64,000 nt of DNA from NCBI RefSeq assembly GCF_012927045.1, contig NZ_JABBFW010000011.1, positions 62,001 through 126,000 of the forward strand. Direction: 5' to 3'. The notes under the pieces are model-generated. The model did no database searches. It saw nothing but the letters and a program-made list of their open reading frames with translations, and was not told where the DNA came from. The position numbers were made by a program, and so were the translations under genes. Positions 47,227 through 59,023 of the stretch are shown piece after piece (the stretch's first letter is position 1; each line of letters begins with the position of its first letter). This DNA is from Azohydromonas caseinilytica. GTDB taxonomy: Bacteria > Pseudomonadota > Gammaproteobacteria > Burkholderiales > Burkholderiaceae_C.

Positions 47227-49595
47227 TCAGTCCCTTGTCTTGAGCACCGCCACCATGTCCAGCCGGTCGATGCGCCGGCGCACCACCAGTGCGCTGCCCA
47301 GGCCCGCGGCCACCACCGCGAGGGCCGCCCAGGCGTAGGTCCGCGCGCGGATCACCGGCGGGAAGTAGAAATGGTCGCTCTTGAGCGCCTCGGCCACGCC
47401 ATGCGTCAACCCGTAGCCCAGCAGCATCCCCAGCGGGATCGCCACGGCGATGGCCAGGGCCAGCTCGCCCAGCAGCAGCGCCGACACCTCCGCGCGCGTG
47501 AAGCCCAGCACGCGCAGGCTGGCCAGCTCCCAGCCGCGCTCGGCCAGCGCGATGCGCGCGTTGTTGTAGACCACGCCCACCGCGATCACCACGGCGAAGG
47601 TGGTCAGCAACGTGCTCATGATGCGCACGTTGCGGGCGCTGATCTCCTCCATGTTGCGCAGCATGGTGGCCTTGCTGAAGGCGCCGGCGATGCGCGGGAT
47701 GCGCTTGGTGGCCTCCAGCAGCGCGGCCTCGCTGCCGCGCTGCACCGACAGCACGAAGCCGCCGCTGAGGTCGCCCTCGCCCAGCAGCCGGTTGAGCTCG
47801 CGGCGGTCGATGTAGGCGTTGAGGCCCATCATCTCGGACACCGTGCCCGCCACCGTCAGCTCCAGCGTGCGCGGCCGGCCCACCAGCACCTCGGCGCGCA
47901 CCGTGTCGCCGGGGCGCACGCCCAGCTTGTCGGCCAGGCGGTCGGTGAGCACCAGGCCGCGCTGGTCCAGCAGCACCTGGCGCCGGTGCACGTCGATGAC
48001 GCGGTAGAGCTCGGCGCGCGGCGCGTAGCCGCGGATCAGCCCGCGCTCGCGGCGCTGGCCGTGGCTGAAGTCCACCGGCACGAAGCGCGTGGACTCCACG
48101 CCCAGCACGCCCGGCAGCCGCGCCAGCTCCAGCCGTGCGGCGTCGTCCACCGGGTCGTTGAGCCACACCGACACGTCACCGCGCAGCGACAGGGTGAACT
48201 GCGTGTCCACCACCTCCTCGATGGCGTCGCGCAGGAAGTTGCCCAGGATGGTGATGGCCACCGCCGCGGCGATGCCGCCCACGGACAGCGCCGTGCGCAG
48301 CGGCCGCCGCTCCATGTTGCGCAGCACCATGCGCAGCGCCGGCGCCAGGCGCCGCACGCCCAGCCGCTCCAGCAGCGTGCGCCGGTAGCGCCCGGGCGCA
48401 GGCGGGCGCATGGCCTCGGCCGGCGCCAGCCGCACCGTGGCCAGGATCGCCCCCAGCGTGCCCAGCACCGCGGTGGCGGCGGTGATGGCCGCGCTCAAGG
48501 CCATCAGCCCCGGCGCGACGCGGTGCTCGAAGCGCGGGAAGCGGTAGAACTCGGCGTACAGCGCGGTGAACATCGCCCCCAGCCGCTCGCCCAGCAGCAG
48601 GCCCAGCAGCAGCCCCAGCGCCACGATCAGCAGCACCAGCTTGAGGTAGTGCAGCGCGATGGCGACGTTGGGGTAGCCCAGCGCCTTGAGCGCGGCGATC
48701 TGCTCGCGCTGCGTGCTCACCAGGCGCGACACCACGACGTTGAGCAGGAAGGCCGCCACGCCCAGGAAGATGGCCGGCAGCACGGTGCCGAACACGCGCT
48801 GGGACTTGATCTCGTCGTCCAGCATCACGTGCGAGCTCTGGTTGGCGCGGCCGACCACGTCGCGCCCGCCATAGGGCGCCAGCCGCTGCTGCAGCGCGGC
48901 GATCACGGTGGGCTCGGATGCGCCCGGCGCCAGCCGCACCGTCACGCGGTTGAAGGCGCCGCGCAGGTCGTAGGCCGCTTCCAGCACCTCGCGGTCGATC
49001 CAGAACACGCCGTAGCCGCGCTGGTCCGGCATGCCCCACAGCCCGGCGAAGATGAACTCCGGCGACAGCGCGGTGCCGACGATGCGCAGCTGGCGCTGGC
49101 GCCCGTTGACCAGCACGCCCAGCGTGTCGCCGAATTTCAGCTGGCGTGCCTTGGCGAAGCCCTCCGACACCAGCGCGGGGATGGCGCCGTCGCGCTGGCC
49201 GCCGCCGTCGGGCTGCAGCGGCTGGCCAGCGCTGACGCTGACGCGGTTGAGGCGCTGCGGCGCGCGCAGCTCCAGCCCGACGAGCTGGCCGATGACCGGG
49301 TCGGGCAGCCCCGGGATCTCCACCCGCACCATGGCCTCGACGCCGGTCTGCACCTCGGCCACGCCGGGCAGCGCGCGCAGGCTCTCCTCCAGCGCGTCGG
49401 GCGCGCGCTTGAGCACCGCGAACACGTCGGCGAAGCGGCCCTCGGCGTAGTAGCTGTCGCGCGCCCAGGCCAGCGAGTCCACGGCCGAGAGGCTGGTGAG
49501 AAAGCCGCCCACGCCGCTGGCCACCACCAGCGCGATGGTCAGCGCCTGGCTCCACATGCGGCGCAGGTCGCGCAGCAGCTTGACGTTGAGGGCCT

Positions 49596-49599
<4 letters not shown>
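47227..49599 (-). CDS. FtsX/MacB-like ABC transporter permease (two fused halves)
   Basis: A 790-residue membrane protein starting at a GTG that overlaps the ATPase stop by 4 nt (GTGA). It has the LolC/MacB fold in duplicate: helix, long periplasmic domain and three helices, then the same again. The first half ends with [22 protein letters not shown], and the second has [36 protein letters not shown]. These end segments with the [13 protein letters not shown] coupling motif are characteristic. The double permease needs only one ATPase partner, here directly upstream. A mechanotransmission exporter of lipids, lipoproteins or peptides is likely. Confidence 0.9.
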
Positions 49600-50399
<800 letters not shown>

Positions 50400-50437
50400 C
50401 AAGCGCGCCGGGCCACTGCGGTCCGGCGCCGCCGTGC

Positions 50438-50743
50438 TCAGCGCAGCTTGCGCCGGTAGGCGGCCACCAGCCCGGCCGCCAGCAGCGCCAGCAGGTGCAG
50501 CGCGTTGGGTTCGGGCAAGGGGTCGGTATCGGCCGCACCGGCCCGGCGCGCGGCGCCATCGCGCGGCGGCGCGGCCTGGAGCGTGGCCTCGGGTGCGTCC
50601 AGCGGCGCCGCCAGCGCGCTGTCGGCGGGCGTGGCCGCCACGCCGTCACCGCCCGCCTGGGCCGACACGGCCGCCGCGGCCAGCAGCGCGGCGGCCAGCC
50701 ACTTCAGGGCCGTCGGGGCCGACCGGGACCGGATTCCATTCAT
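50438..50743 (-). CDS. Very short PEP-CTERM protein
   Basis: A 101-residue protein: signal peptide ([20 protein letters not shown]...AQA, about 30 residues), a linker of only about 46 residues rich in Ala, Pro and Asp, then [18 protein letters not shown] and RRKLR, a complete PEP-CTERM signal (PEP at 77-79). There is no room for a folded domain, so the mature product is a short disordered peptide. The start has a GGAGG site and an upstream in-frame ATG four codons earlier (MEVCMNG). The leader matches that of the HAF PEP-CTERM gene. Function unknown. Confidence 0.8.
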   Translation of the reverse strand: MNGIRSRSAPTALKWLAAALLAAAAVSAQAGGDGVAATPADSALAAPLDAPEATLQAAPPRDGAARRAGAADTDPLPEPNALHLLALLAAGLVAAYRRKLR

Positions 50744-51042
50744 GCACACCTCCATGGAATTGATGGCCATGCGGCCTTGCCGTCGCAGGGCTGCGGCGCA
50801 GGCTGTCGTTGTGGGGCCGAGGGATGGCTTGCGCATCCCCAGGATTGACGAGCCACCCGCATTCCGCGGTGATCCAGATCAACCCCGGGCCACACGGCCG
50901 CCCGGCGCGTGCAGCGGCCGGCTGCCGTTGCAGCGGCAACTTTCGGGTCGGGATGGGTCGCGCCGGGCTTGCAGTGCTTGACACCGCTCAAGACCATGCC
51001 GCGCTGCGCTGCCCAGAATGGGCTGGGTTCAAGGAGTTGCCG

Positions 51043-52032
51043 ATGCGAGCGATGGTGTTGCAGCGGCCCGGCCTGCCGCTGGTGCTGCAGGAGCGGGCCG
51101 ACCCCATGCCGGGCCCGGGCGAGGTGCGGCTGCGGGTGCTGGCCTGCGCGGTGTGCCGCACCGACCTGCACGTGGTGGACGGCGAGCTGCCCGGCACGCG
51201 CTTTCCCATCGTGCCGGGCCACGAGATCGTGGGCGTGGTGGAGGCGCTGGGGCCCGGCGTGCACGGGCTGCAGCCCGGCGAGCGGGTGGGCGTGCCGTGG
51301 CTGGGCCACACGTGCGGCCATTGCGCCTACTGCGTCGAGGGGCACGAGAACCTGTGTGACGCGCCGCTGTTCACCGGCCACACCCGCGACGGCGGCTTCG
51401 CCAGCCACGTGATCGCCGAGGCCGCCTTCTGCCTGCCGCTGCAGGGCCAGCGCCTGGACCCGGTGCACGTGGCGCCGCTGCTGTGCGCGGGACTCATCGG
51501 CTGGCGCTCGCTGCGCGCGGCCGGCGACGCGGCGCGCACGCTGGGGCTGTACGGCTTCGGCGCGGCGGCGCACCTGATCACGCAGGTGGCGGTGCGGCAG
51601 GGGCGCGAGGTCTTCGCCTTCACGCGCGCGGGCGACACCGAGGCGCAGGCCTTCGCGCGCCGGCTGGGCGCGGCCTGGGCCGGCGGCTCCGGCGAGGCGC
51701 CGCCGCGCGCGCTGGACGCGGCGATCCTGTTCGCGCCCGTGGGCGAGCTGGTGCCGCGCGCGCTGCAGGCGGTGCGCAAGGGCGGCCGCGTGGTGTGCGG
51801 CGGCATCCACATGAGCGACATCCCCGCCTTCCCCTACCGGCTGCTGTGGGAAGAGCGCCAGGTGGTGTCGGTGGCCAACCTCACGCGCCAGGACGGGCAC
51901 GAGTTCCTGCGCCTGGCGGCGGACATGCCGCTGGACGTGCAAGCCACCACCTACCCGCTGGAGCAGGCCAACCAGGCGCTGGACGACCTGCGCCACGGCC
52001 GGCTGCAGGGCGCGGCGGTGCTCGTGCCCTGA
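51043..52032 (+). CDS. Zinc-dependent alcohol dehydrogenase
   Basis: A 329-residue medium-chain dehydrogenase. Catalytic zinc ligands Cys38 and His60 (GHE) are present, as are the four structural-zinc cysteines (Cys91, Cys94, Cys97, Cys105 in TCGHCAYC...C). The NAD(P) fold has a short YGFGAAAHL in place of the usual GxGxxG loop, a small change from the classic motif. Members of this branch (AdhP-like) oxidise or reduce alcohols and aldehydes. It is a single-gene unit on the plus strand, divergent from the short PEP-CTERM gene across 299 bp, in which I see nothing else. An AAGGAG site precedes the ATG. Confidence 0.88.
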   Translation: MRAMVLQRPGLPLVLQERADPMPGPGEVRLRVLACAVCRTDLHVVDGELPGTRFPIVPGHEIVGVVEALGPGVHGLQPGERVGVPWLGHTCGHCAYCVEGHENLCDAPLFTGHTRDGGFASHVIAEAAFCLPLQGQRLDPVHVAPLLCAGLIGWRSLRAAGDAARTLGLYGFGAAAHLITQVAVRQGREVFAFTRAGDTEAQAFARRLGAAWAGGSGEAPPRALDAAILFAPVGELVPRALQAVRKGGRVVCGGIHMSDIPAFPYRLLWEERQVVSVANLTRQDGHEFLRLAADMPLDVQATTYPLEQANQALDDLRHGRLQGAAVLVP

Positions 52033-52196
52033 GGCCTTCCACCGCCCGGACTTTCTCGAGGCAGCCGTCGGCCGCGGCCGGCGCACGAACATTTCACAAA
52101 CAATCGGTTACATCGCACCTCTCCATGCGCCTGACGCGGCGCCGATGGAGAGCGTTTGCCCTGGTCTTCGGCCGGCACTTTCCCGCAACCACCTTC

Positions 52197-54929
52197 ATGG
52201 CCTTGCCACAACGACAACCTTCCAGGCAGCTGCCCTTACCCCCGGCCATTGCCGTCGCGCTGGCCGTGTTGCTGGCGATGGCCGCGGTGGCGCTGTGGTT
52301 CCAGAACGTCGCCAGCGACACGGTGCGCTGGCGCGCCCACACGCTGCGCGTGCGCGTGGAGCTGGCCGAGCTGCGCAGCGACGTGCTGGAGATCTCGCGC
52401 GCGGTGCGCGGCCCCGTGGCCAGCGCGCGCGACGAGGGGCTGGCGTCGGCCCAGGACGCGTTGCAGCGCACGCCCGAGCGGCTGCGCTCGCTCCAGGGGC
52501 TCACCGCCGACAGCCCGGCGCAGCAGCAGCGGCTCAGGCAGCTCGATGAGCGGCTGCGCACGCTGACCGCGCTGGATCAGGACCTGCTGCGCGAGGCGGC
52601 CGAAGCCGGCTTCGAGGCCGCGCGCGAACGCGTCGCCGAGGGCGATGCCGCCGCCGAGCTGACGGCCGTGAAGGCGCTGCTCGACGCGCTGGACGCGGAG
52701 GAGCTGCGCGTGCTGGCCCGGCGCGACACGGCGGTGCAGCAGAGCATGAACCTGACCATCGCCAGCACCACGCTGGGCAGCCTGCTGTCGCTGGCACTGG
52801 TGGCCTGGGCCGGCCGCGGCCAGCAGCGCAGCCTGCGGCGGCTGGGCGACACGGTCGGCGAGCTGGAGCAGGCGCGGGACTCGCTGCGGCAGGCCAATGA
52901 GCGGCTGCAGGCCCAGGCCGGCCAGCTCACGGAGCTCAATGCGGCGCTGTGGCGCAGCATCGGCGACGACGTGCCGCCGCGCCCCGTGGCCGCGCCGATG
53001 CCAACGCGGCTGGACGCGCCCGAGCGGCTGGAGGCGCTGCGGCGCACACAGCTGATGGACACGCCGCCGGAGGAGGACTTCGACCGCTTCACGCGGCTGG
53101 CGGCGCTGTCGCTGCGCGCGCCGATGGGCCTGATCAGCCTGGTGGACGAGCGGCGGCAGTTCTTCAAGAGCGCCTTCGGCCTGCCCGAGGCGCTGGCCGA
53201 GACGCGCGAGATGCCGGTGCAGGAGTCGTTCTGCCAGTTCGTGGTGACCTCCGGCGGCGCGCTGGTGGTGGAGGACGCGCAGCGGCATCCGCCGCCGGGC
53301 TACGGCCGGCCCGTGCCCGCGGGCGTGGGCGCCTACCTGGGCGTGCCGCTGGCCACGCCGGACGGCCAGGTGCTGGGCAGCTTCTGCGTGGTGGACGACA
53401 AGCCCCGGCACTGGACGGCCCAGGAGCGCGCGAACCTGGAGCGCATCGCGCAGTCGGTGCTGGCGGCCATCGCAGTGCGCATGCAACTGCGCACGCTGGA
53501 GCGCCACGTGGCCGAGCGCACGGCCGAGGCGCGGCTGCTGGCCGGGGCCATCCAGCACTCGCTCAACGGCGTGAGCATCGCCAACGCGCAGGGCCGCATC
53601 ACCTATGCCAACGACGCCTACGCGCTGCAGTTCGGCTACGCGCGACCCGAGGAGGTGGCGGGCGTGGCCGTGACCGAACACTGCGCGGACCCGGACGTGG
53701 CCGAGCGCATCCGCGCCGAGCTGAAGTCCCGCGGCACGTCGCGCATGGAGTTCACGGCGCGGCGGCGCGACGGCAGCCTGTTCGAGGTGCTGCTGGACTT
53801 GTACCTGGCGCATGACGAGTCCGGGCGCGAGATCTGCGTCGGCACCTCCATCGACATCACCGAGCGCAAGCGCGCCGAGGAGGCGCTGCGCCTGGGCGAG
53901 GAGCGGCTGCGCCTGGCGCTGGAAGCCGCGCGCATGGGCGCCTACGACTACGACCCGGCCACGCGCCGGGTGCAGTGCGTGGGCAGCCTGTACGGGTCAC
54001 TGGGCCTGCCCGCACAAGGCAGCAGCGAGGAGTTCACGCAGCACGTCCACCCGGAGGACCGCGCGGCGCTGCGCCGGCAGGCCGCCCAGGTGAGCCCGGC
54101 GCAACCGGGCTACGTGCTGGAGTACCGCCTGGGCACGGCCGAGGGCGGCTGGGCCTGGATCGCCGACCATGCGCAGGCCCACTTCTCCAGCGACGGGCGG
54201 CTGCTGCGGCGCATCGGCATCAACGTGGACGTGACGGCGCGGCGCGAGGCCGAGGCGGCGCTCAAGGCGGCGCTGGCGGAAAAGGAGGTGCTGCTGCAGG
54301 AGGTGCACCACCGGGTGAAGAACAACCTCCAGATCGTCACCAGCCTGCTGCAGCTGCAGCGCCGCCAGCTGCAGGACCCGGCCATCCAGGCCGCGTTCAG
54401 CGAGACCGAGCACCGCGTGCGCGCCATGGCGCTGGTGCACCAGCGGCTGTACCAGCAGTCCACGCTGTCGGCGCTGAACTTCGACGACTACCTGCGCACG
54501 CTGCTCGACCAGCTCATGCGCTCCTTCGGCGCGGAGCAGCGGGTGCGCCTGACGCTGGCGCTGCAGCCGCAGCGGCTGCCGGTGGACACCGCCATCCCGC
54601 TGGGCCTGATCGTCACCGAGCTCGTCACCAATGCCCTGAAGTACGCCTGCACGCCGGGCCGCCGGGGCGAGCTGCGCATCGCGCTGCATCCCGCGCAAGG
54701 CGCTCCGGGCCGCCTGGTGCTGGAAGTGCAGGACGACGGCCCCGGGCTGCCGCCGGGCTTCGAGCCGGCCGAGTCCACGGGGCTGGGCATGCGGCTGGTG
54801 ACGCTGCTGTCGCGCCAGCTCGATGCGTCCGTGGCGCTGGGCAAGGCTGCGGGCACGCACTGGCACGTGGACGTGCCGGTGCAGGCGGGCCCTGCCGCGG
54901 CCGCCACGCCGCCCGCCACGACCCCCTAG
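52197..54929 (+). CDS. Sensor histidine kinase with GAF and PAS domains (HisKA_2 type)
   Basis: A 910-residue membrane protein. Two membrane helices (about 15-34 and 185-205) flank a coiled-coil periplasmic part. A GAF domain follows (about 285-420; LEALRRTQLMDTPPEEDFDRF start), then two PAS domains (about 445-560 and 575-690; NAQGRITYAND and YRLGTAEGGWAWI). The kinase core is of the HisKA_2 type with EVHHRVKNNLQIV (His704/His705) and HATPase motifs TNALKYA and DDGPGLP. The start is uncertain: an in-frame ATG at 52125 would add 24 residues, and neither has a clear ribosome-binding site. No partner regulator is adjacent. Confidence 0.85.
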   Translation: MALPQRQPSRQLPLPPAIAVALAVLLAMAAVALWFQNVASDTVRWRAHTLRVRVELAELRSDVLEISRAVRGPVASARDEGLASAQDALQRTPERLRSLQGLTADSPAQQQRLRQLDERLRTLTALDQDLLREAAEAGFEAARERVAEGDAAAELTAVKALLDALDAEELRVLARRDTAVQQSMNLTIASTTLGSLLSLALVAWAGRGQQRSLRRLGDTVGELEQARDSLRQANERLQAQAGQLTELNAALWRSIGDDVPPRPVAAPMPTRLDAPERLEALRRTQLMDTPPEEDFDRFTRLAALSLRAPMGLISLVDERRQFFKSAFGLPEALAETREMPVQESFCQFVVTSGGALVVEDAQRHPPPGYGRPVPAGVGAYLGVPLATPDGQVLGSFCVVDDKPRHWTAQERANLERIAQSVLAAIAVRMQLRTLERHVAERTAEARLLAGAIQHSLNGVSIANAQGRITYANDAYALQFGYARPEEVAGVAVTEHCADPDVAERIRAELKSRGTSRMEFTARRRDGSLFEVLLDLYLAHDESGREICVGTSIDITERKRAEEALRLGEERLRLALEAARMGAYDYDPATRRVQCVGSLYGSLGLPAQGSSEEFTQHVHPEDRAALRRQAAQVSPAQPGYVLEYRLGTAEGGWAWIADHAQAHFSSDGRLLRRIGINVDVTARREAEAALKAALAEKEVLLQEVHHRVKNNLQIVTSLLQLQRRQLQDPAIQAAFSETEHRVRAMALVHQRLYQQSTLSALNFDDYLRTLLDQLMRSFGAEQRVRLTLALQPQRLPVDTAIPLGLIVTELVTNALKYACTPGRRGELRIALHPAQGAPGRLVLEVQDDGPGLPPGFEPAESTGLGMRLVTLLSRQLDASVALGKAAGTHWHVDVPVQAGPAAAATPPATTP

Positions 54930-55285
54930 CGACTGCCAGCAGCGCCGCTGTCGGCGTGCCCGCGCTGGAACATGCTGGAACGCGCTGTAAGCGTTACGTT
55001 CATTCACGTTTGGCACAATCCGCACCACGTTCCCGTCACAAGGCGGCACGGGACGGATGCAACACCGAAGCCCCGGCGACCTTGAGCCCCGGCCGGACGA
55101 CCCCGCGTGGCGGCGTCTTCCACCAGCGGCACCGCTGGGCTGACGTGCCGGGCCACGGACCTGTGGCGGTCCGCCCGGGACCACGGTGACCACGCACGAC
55201 CCATCAAGGCCCGCGCTCCCGACCCTGGGAGCGCGGGCCAGCGCTGCCTGCTTGTCCGGGATACCAAACCAGAGGGAGTAGTTCG
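54930..55285. other. Leader of the polyamine-uptake operon, with a strong hairpin
   Basis: 356 bp without a gene. A perfect 13-bp stem, GGCCCGCGCTCCC (55208-55220) with GGGAGCGCGGGCC (55227-55239) and a GACCCT loop, stands 46 nt before the potF start. It is not followed by a T-run. It may be a transcription stop for the kinase upstream, or a leader hairpin of the pot operon. Confidence 0.6.
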
Positions 55286-56401
55286 ATGAAAAGGTTCTGG
55301 GAAAAGGGCCGCACGCTGCTGGCGGCCGCGGTGGTGGCGCTGGGTGCCCACGGGGCACAGGCGCAGGAGGAGGAGAAGGTCCTCAACATCTACAACTGGT
55401 CCGACTACATCGCCGAGGACACGATCCGCAACTTCGAGAAGGAGACGGGGATCAAGGTCCGCTACGACAACTTCGACAGCAACGAGATCCTGCACGCCAA
55501 GCTCGTGGCCGGGCGCACCGGCTACGACATCGTCGTGCCCGGCTCGCACTGGGCCAAGATGCAGATCGAGGCCGGGCTGCTGCGCAAGCTCGACAAGGAC
55601 CAGCTCCCCAACCTGAAGAACCTGGACCCGACGGTGCAGGCCCAGCTGGCCAAGATGGACCCGGGCAACAACTTCCTGGTGGACTGGATGTGGGGCTACA
55701 CCACGGTCGGCGTCAATGTCGACAAGGTCAAGGCCGCGCTGGGCGCCCTGCCGATGCCCGACAACGCCTGGGACCTGGTGTTCAAGCCCGAGTACACAGC
55801 CAAGCTCAAGAGCTGCGGCGTGTCGTTCCTGGACTCGGCCACCGAGGTCGTGCCCTCGGCGCTGCACTACCTGGGCAAGCCCTCGTTCAGCAAGAACCCG
55901 AGCGACTACACCGACGCGGCCAACCTGCTCAAGAGCGTGCGCCCGTACGTGACGCTGTTCAGCAGCTCGGGCTACATCAACGACATGGCCTCGGGCTCGA
56001 TCTGCCTGGCGCTGGGCTGGTCGGGTGACATGAACATCGCGCGCCAGCGCGCCATCGACGGCAAGACCGGCCAGAAGATCCAGGTGCTGATCCCGCGCAC
56101 CGGCGGGCTGCTGTTCTTCGACACCATGGCCATCCCGGCCGATGCCGCGCACCCGGGCAATGCGCACAAGTTCATCAACTACATCCTGCGCCCCGAGGTG
56201 CATGCGGCGCTGACCAACAAGGTCTTCTACGCCAACCCGAACAAGGCCTCGCGGCTCTACGTCAAGCAGGACGTGGCCAGCAACCCGACGGTGTTCCTCT
56301 CCGATGCGGACATGGGACGCATGGTGCCGCCCAACTCGCTCAACAACGACCTGCGCCGCCTCATGACGCGCACCTACACCTCCTTCAAGACCGGCCTCTG
56401 A
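55286..56401 (+). CDS. potF: Periplasmic polyamine-binding protein
   Basis: A 371-residue periplasmic protein of the spermidine/putrescine-binding family. Signal peptide ends near GAQAQ. The hallmark KVLNIYNWSDYIAEDT opens the mature chain, followed by ETGIKVRYDNFDSNE, YDIVVPGSHW, DWMWGYTTVGVNV, LGWSGDMNIAR and the C-terminal helix NDLRRLMTR. Residues that line the polyamine site in E. coli PotF (Trp, Asp and Ser of these blocks) are present. It is the first gene of the operon; next is a DUF3138 gene 19 bp on, then the ATPase and two permeases. It has an AGAGGGAG site. Confidence 0.92.
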   Translation: MKRFWEKGRTLLAAAVVALGAHGAQAQEEEKVLNIYNWSDYIAEDTIRNFEKETGIKVRYDNFDSNEILHAKLVAGRTGYDIVVPGSHWAKMQIEAGLLRKLDKDQLPNLKNLDPTVQAQLAKMDPGNNFLVDWMWGYTTVGVNVDKVKAALGALPMPDNAWDLVFKPEYTAKLKSCGVSFLDSATEVVPSALHYLGKPSFSKNPSDYTDAANLLKSVRPYVTLFSSSGYINDMASGSICLALGWSGDMNIARQRAIDGKTGQKIQVLIPRTGGLLFFDTMAIPADAAHPGNAHKFINYILRPEVHAALTNKVFYANPNKASRLYVKQDVASNPTVFLSDADMGRMVPPNSLNNDLRRLMTRTYTSFKTGL

Positions 56402-56420
56402 GCCCGCGCAGACCCCTGCC

Positions 56421-57899
56421 ATGAACAACAACAACACTGCCAGCGCGGCCCGGCGCACTGTGCTCGCCGCCGCGCTGGCCGCAGCCTTCACCGTGGCCGC
56501 GCCCGGCGCCCACGCGCAGAGCAACGCCGAGCTGCTCAAGGAGCTGCGCGCGCTGCGTGAGCGCGTGGCCGAGCTGGAGAAGCGCGTGGCGGCCACCCCG
56601 GCCCCCGCCCCGGCCCCGGTCGCGGCGGCATCCGCGGCTGCACCCGCCCCCGAGACGCAGCCGGGTATGACGGCCGAGCAGGCGCAGGACTTTGCGCGCA
56701 TCGCTACCAAGACCGAGGCGCTGGAGGACACGCGCGACGCCAACGGCTTCAAGAACCTGAAGATCAGCGGCTACCTCGACCCCTCCTTCATCGCCAACCG
56801 GGCCCGCAACACGGCGAGCCTGCAGTTCCTCAACGGCGTGGGCGACGACGGCTACACCTACGACAACTCCTACTTCGGCGCGGTGGCGCTGGACGTCCAG
56901 AAGGAAACCGACAGCGGCACGCGCTACCGCCTCACGCTCATCCCCAACCGCGGCAGCGAGTCGGTGGGCCGCAGCGACAACCGCCTCGTGCACGAGGCCT
57001 CGGCCATGGTGCCGCTGGGCAGCCTGCGCACCTACCTGCTGGCCGGCCACATTCCCGACTGGTCCGGCTACGAGTACCTGCAGCCCACGCTCAACAAGCT
57101 CATCACGCACAACCTGCTCTTCGACTTCACGCTGCCCACCTCCTACACCGGCGCGGGCGTGCAGCACACCATGGGCAAGTGGATGGTCAAGGCCCTGCTG
57201 GCCGACATGAACGCCAGCAAGAAGCCCTCGGGCAACAAGACGCCGGCCTTCGCTTACCGCGTGGACTACGCCAAGGGCGAGTTCCACAGCATGGGTTTCG
57301 CCGGCGTGCACGGCAAGGCGGTCAACTTCAAGACGCGCGTCGTGGGCCAGCAATGGGCGCTTGACCCCGAGGACGGTGTGATCAAGCAGATGGACGTGGA
57401 GGCGCAGGAGCCCGAATCGCGCGTGGACCTGTTCGAGATCGATGGCTCCTTCATCCGCGGCGACTGGACGCTGCAGGGCCAGGCCAGCATCGGGCGCCAG
57501 CGCCGCGCCGCCATCACGCCCGACCCGCTCACGGGCGCGCTGCGCGACGCGCGCTGGTGGGGCCTGTCGGGCCTGGTGGCCTACAAGGTCACGCCCCGCT
57601 TCGAGACGGTGGCGCGGCTGGACTACATCAACAACCGCAAGAACGGCGGCGGCCTGCTGGGCTACACCGCCAACGACTCCCACAACGGCATCGGCTACGC
57701 GCCCGGCGGCGATCCGGAACGCGGCGCCAACCGCGCGGCGCTGTCGCTGGGCCTGCTCTACGCCTTCGACACCAACACCACGCTCAAGGCCGAGTACCGC
57801 CTCGACCGCGCCAGCCAGCCGGTGTTCGAGTACGTGGAGACCGGCGAGTACAAGAAGACCAACCACCTGCTCGGCGCCTCGGTGGTGGTGAGCTTCTGA
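56421..57899 (+). CDS. DUF3138-type outer-membrane porin-like protein
   Basis: A 492-residue exported protein. The signal peptide ends near HAQS. A short coiled coil (ELLKELRALRERVAELEKRV) and an Ala/Pro linker lead into a beta-rich domain (NLKISGYLDPSFIANR, YDNSYFGAVALDVQKET, and so on) that ends in the aromatic residue Phe (GASVVVSF), as outer-membrane barrels do. This matches DUF3138, found in Burkholderiales. Placed between potF and potG, it probably forms the outer-membrane path for the polyamine importer. That role is inferred from operon position. Confidence 0.8.
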   Translation: MNNNNTASAARRTVLAAALAAAFTVAAPGAHAQSNAELLKELRALRERVAELEKRVAATPAPAPAPVAAASAAAPAPETQPGMTAEQAQDFARIATKTEALEDTRDANGFKNLKISGYLDPSFIANRARNTASLQFLNGVGDDGYTYDNSYFGAVALDVQKETDSGTRYRLTLIPNRGSESVGRSDNRLVHEASAMVPLGSLRTYLLAGHIPDWSGYEYLQPTLNKLITHNLLFDFTLPTSYTGAGVQHTMGKWMVKALLADMNASKKPSGNKTPAFAYRVDYAKGEFHSMGFAGVHGKAVNFKTRVVGQQWALDPEDGVIKQMDVEAQEPESRVDLFEIDGSFIRGDWTLQGQASIGRQRRAAITPDPLTGALRDARWWGLSGLVAYKVTPRFETVARLDYINNRKNGGGLLGYTANDSHNGIGYAPGGDPERGANRAALSLGLLYAFDTNTTLKAEYRLDRASQPVFEYVETGEYKKTNHLLGASVVVSF

Positions 57900-57922
57900 C
57901 GGGAGCGGGAGCAGGAGTGGGC

Positions 57923-59019
<1,097 letters not shown>

Positions 59020-59023
<4 letters not shown>

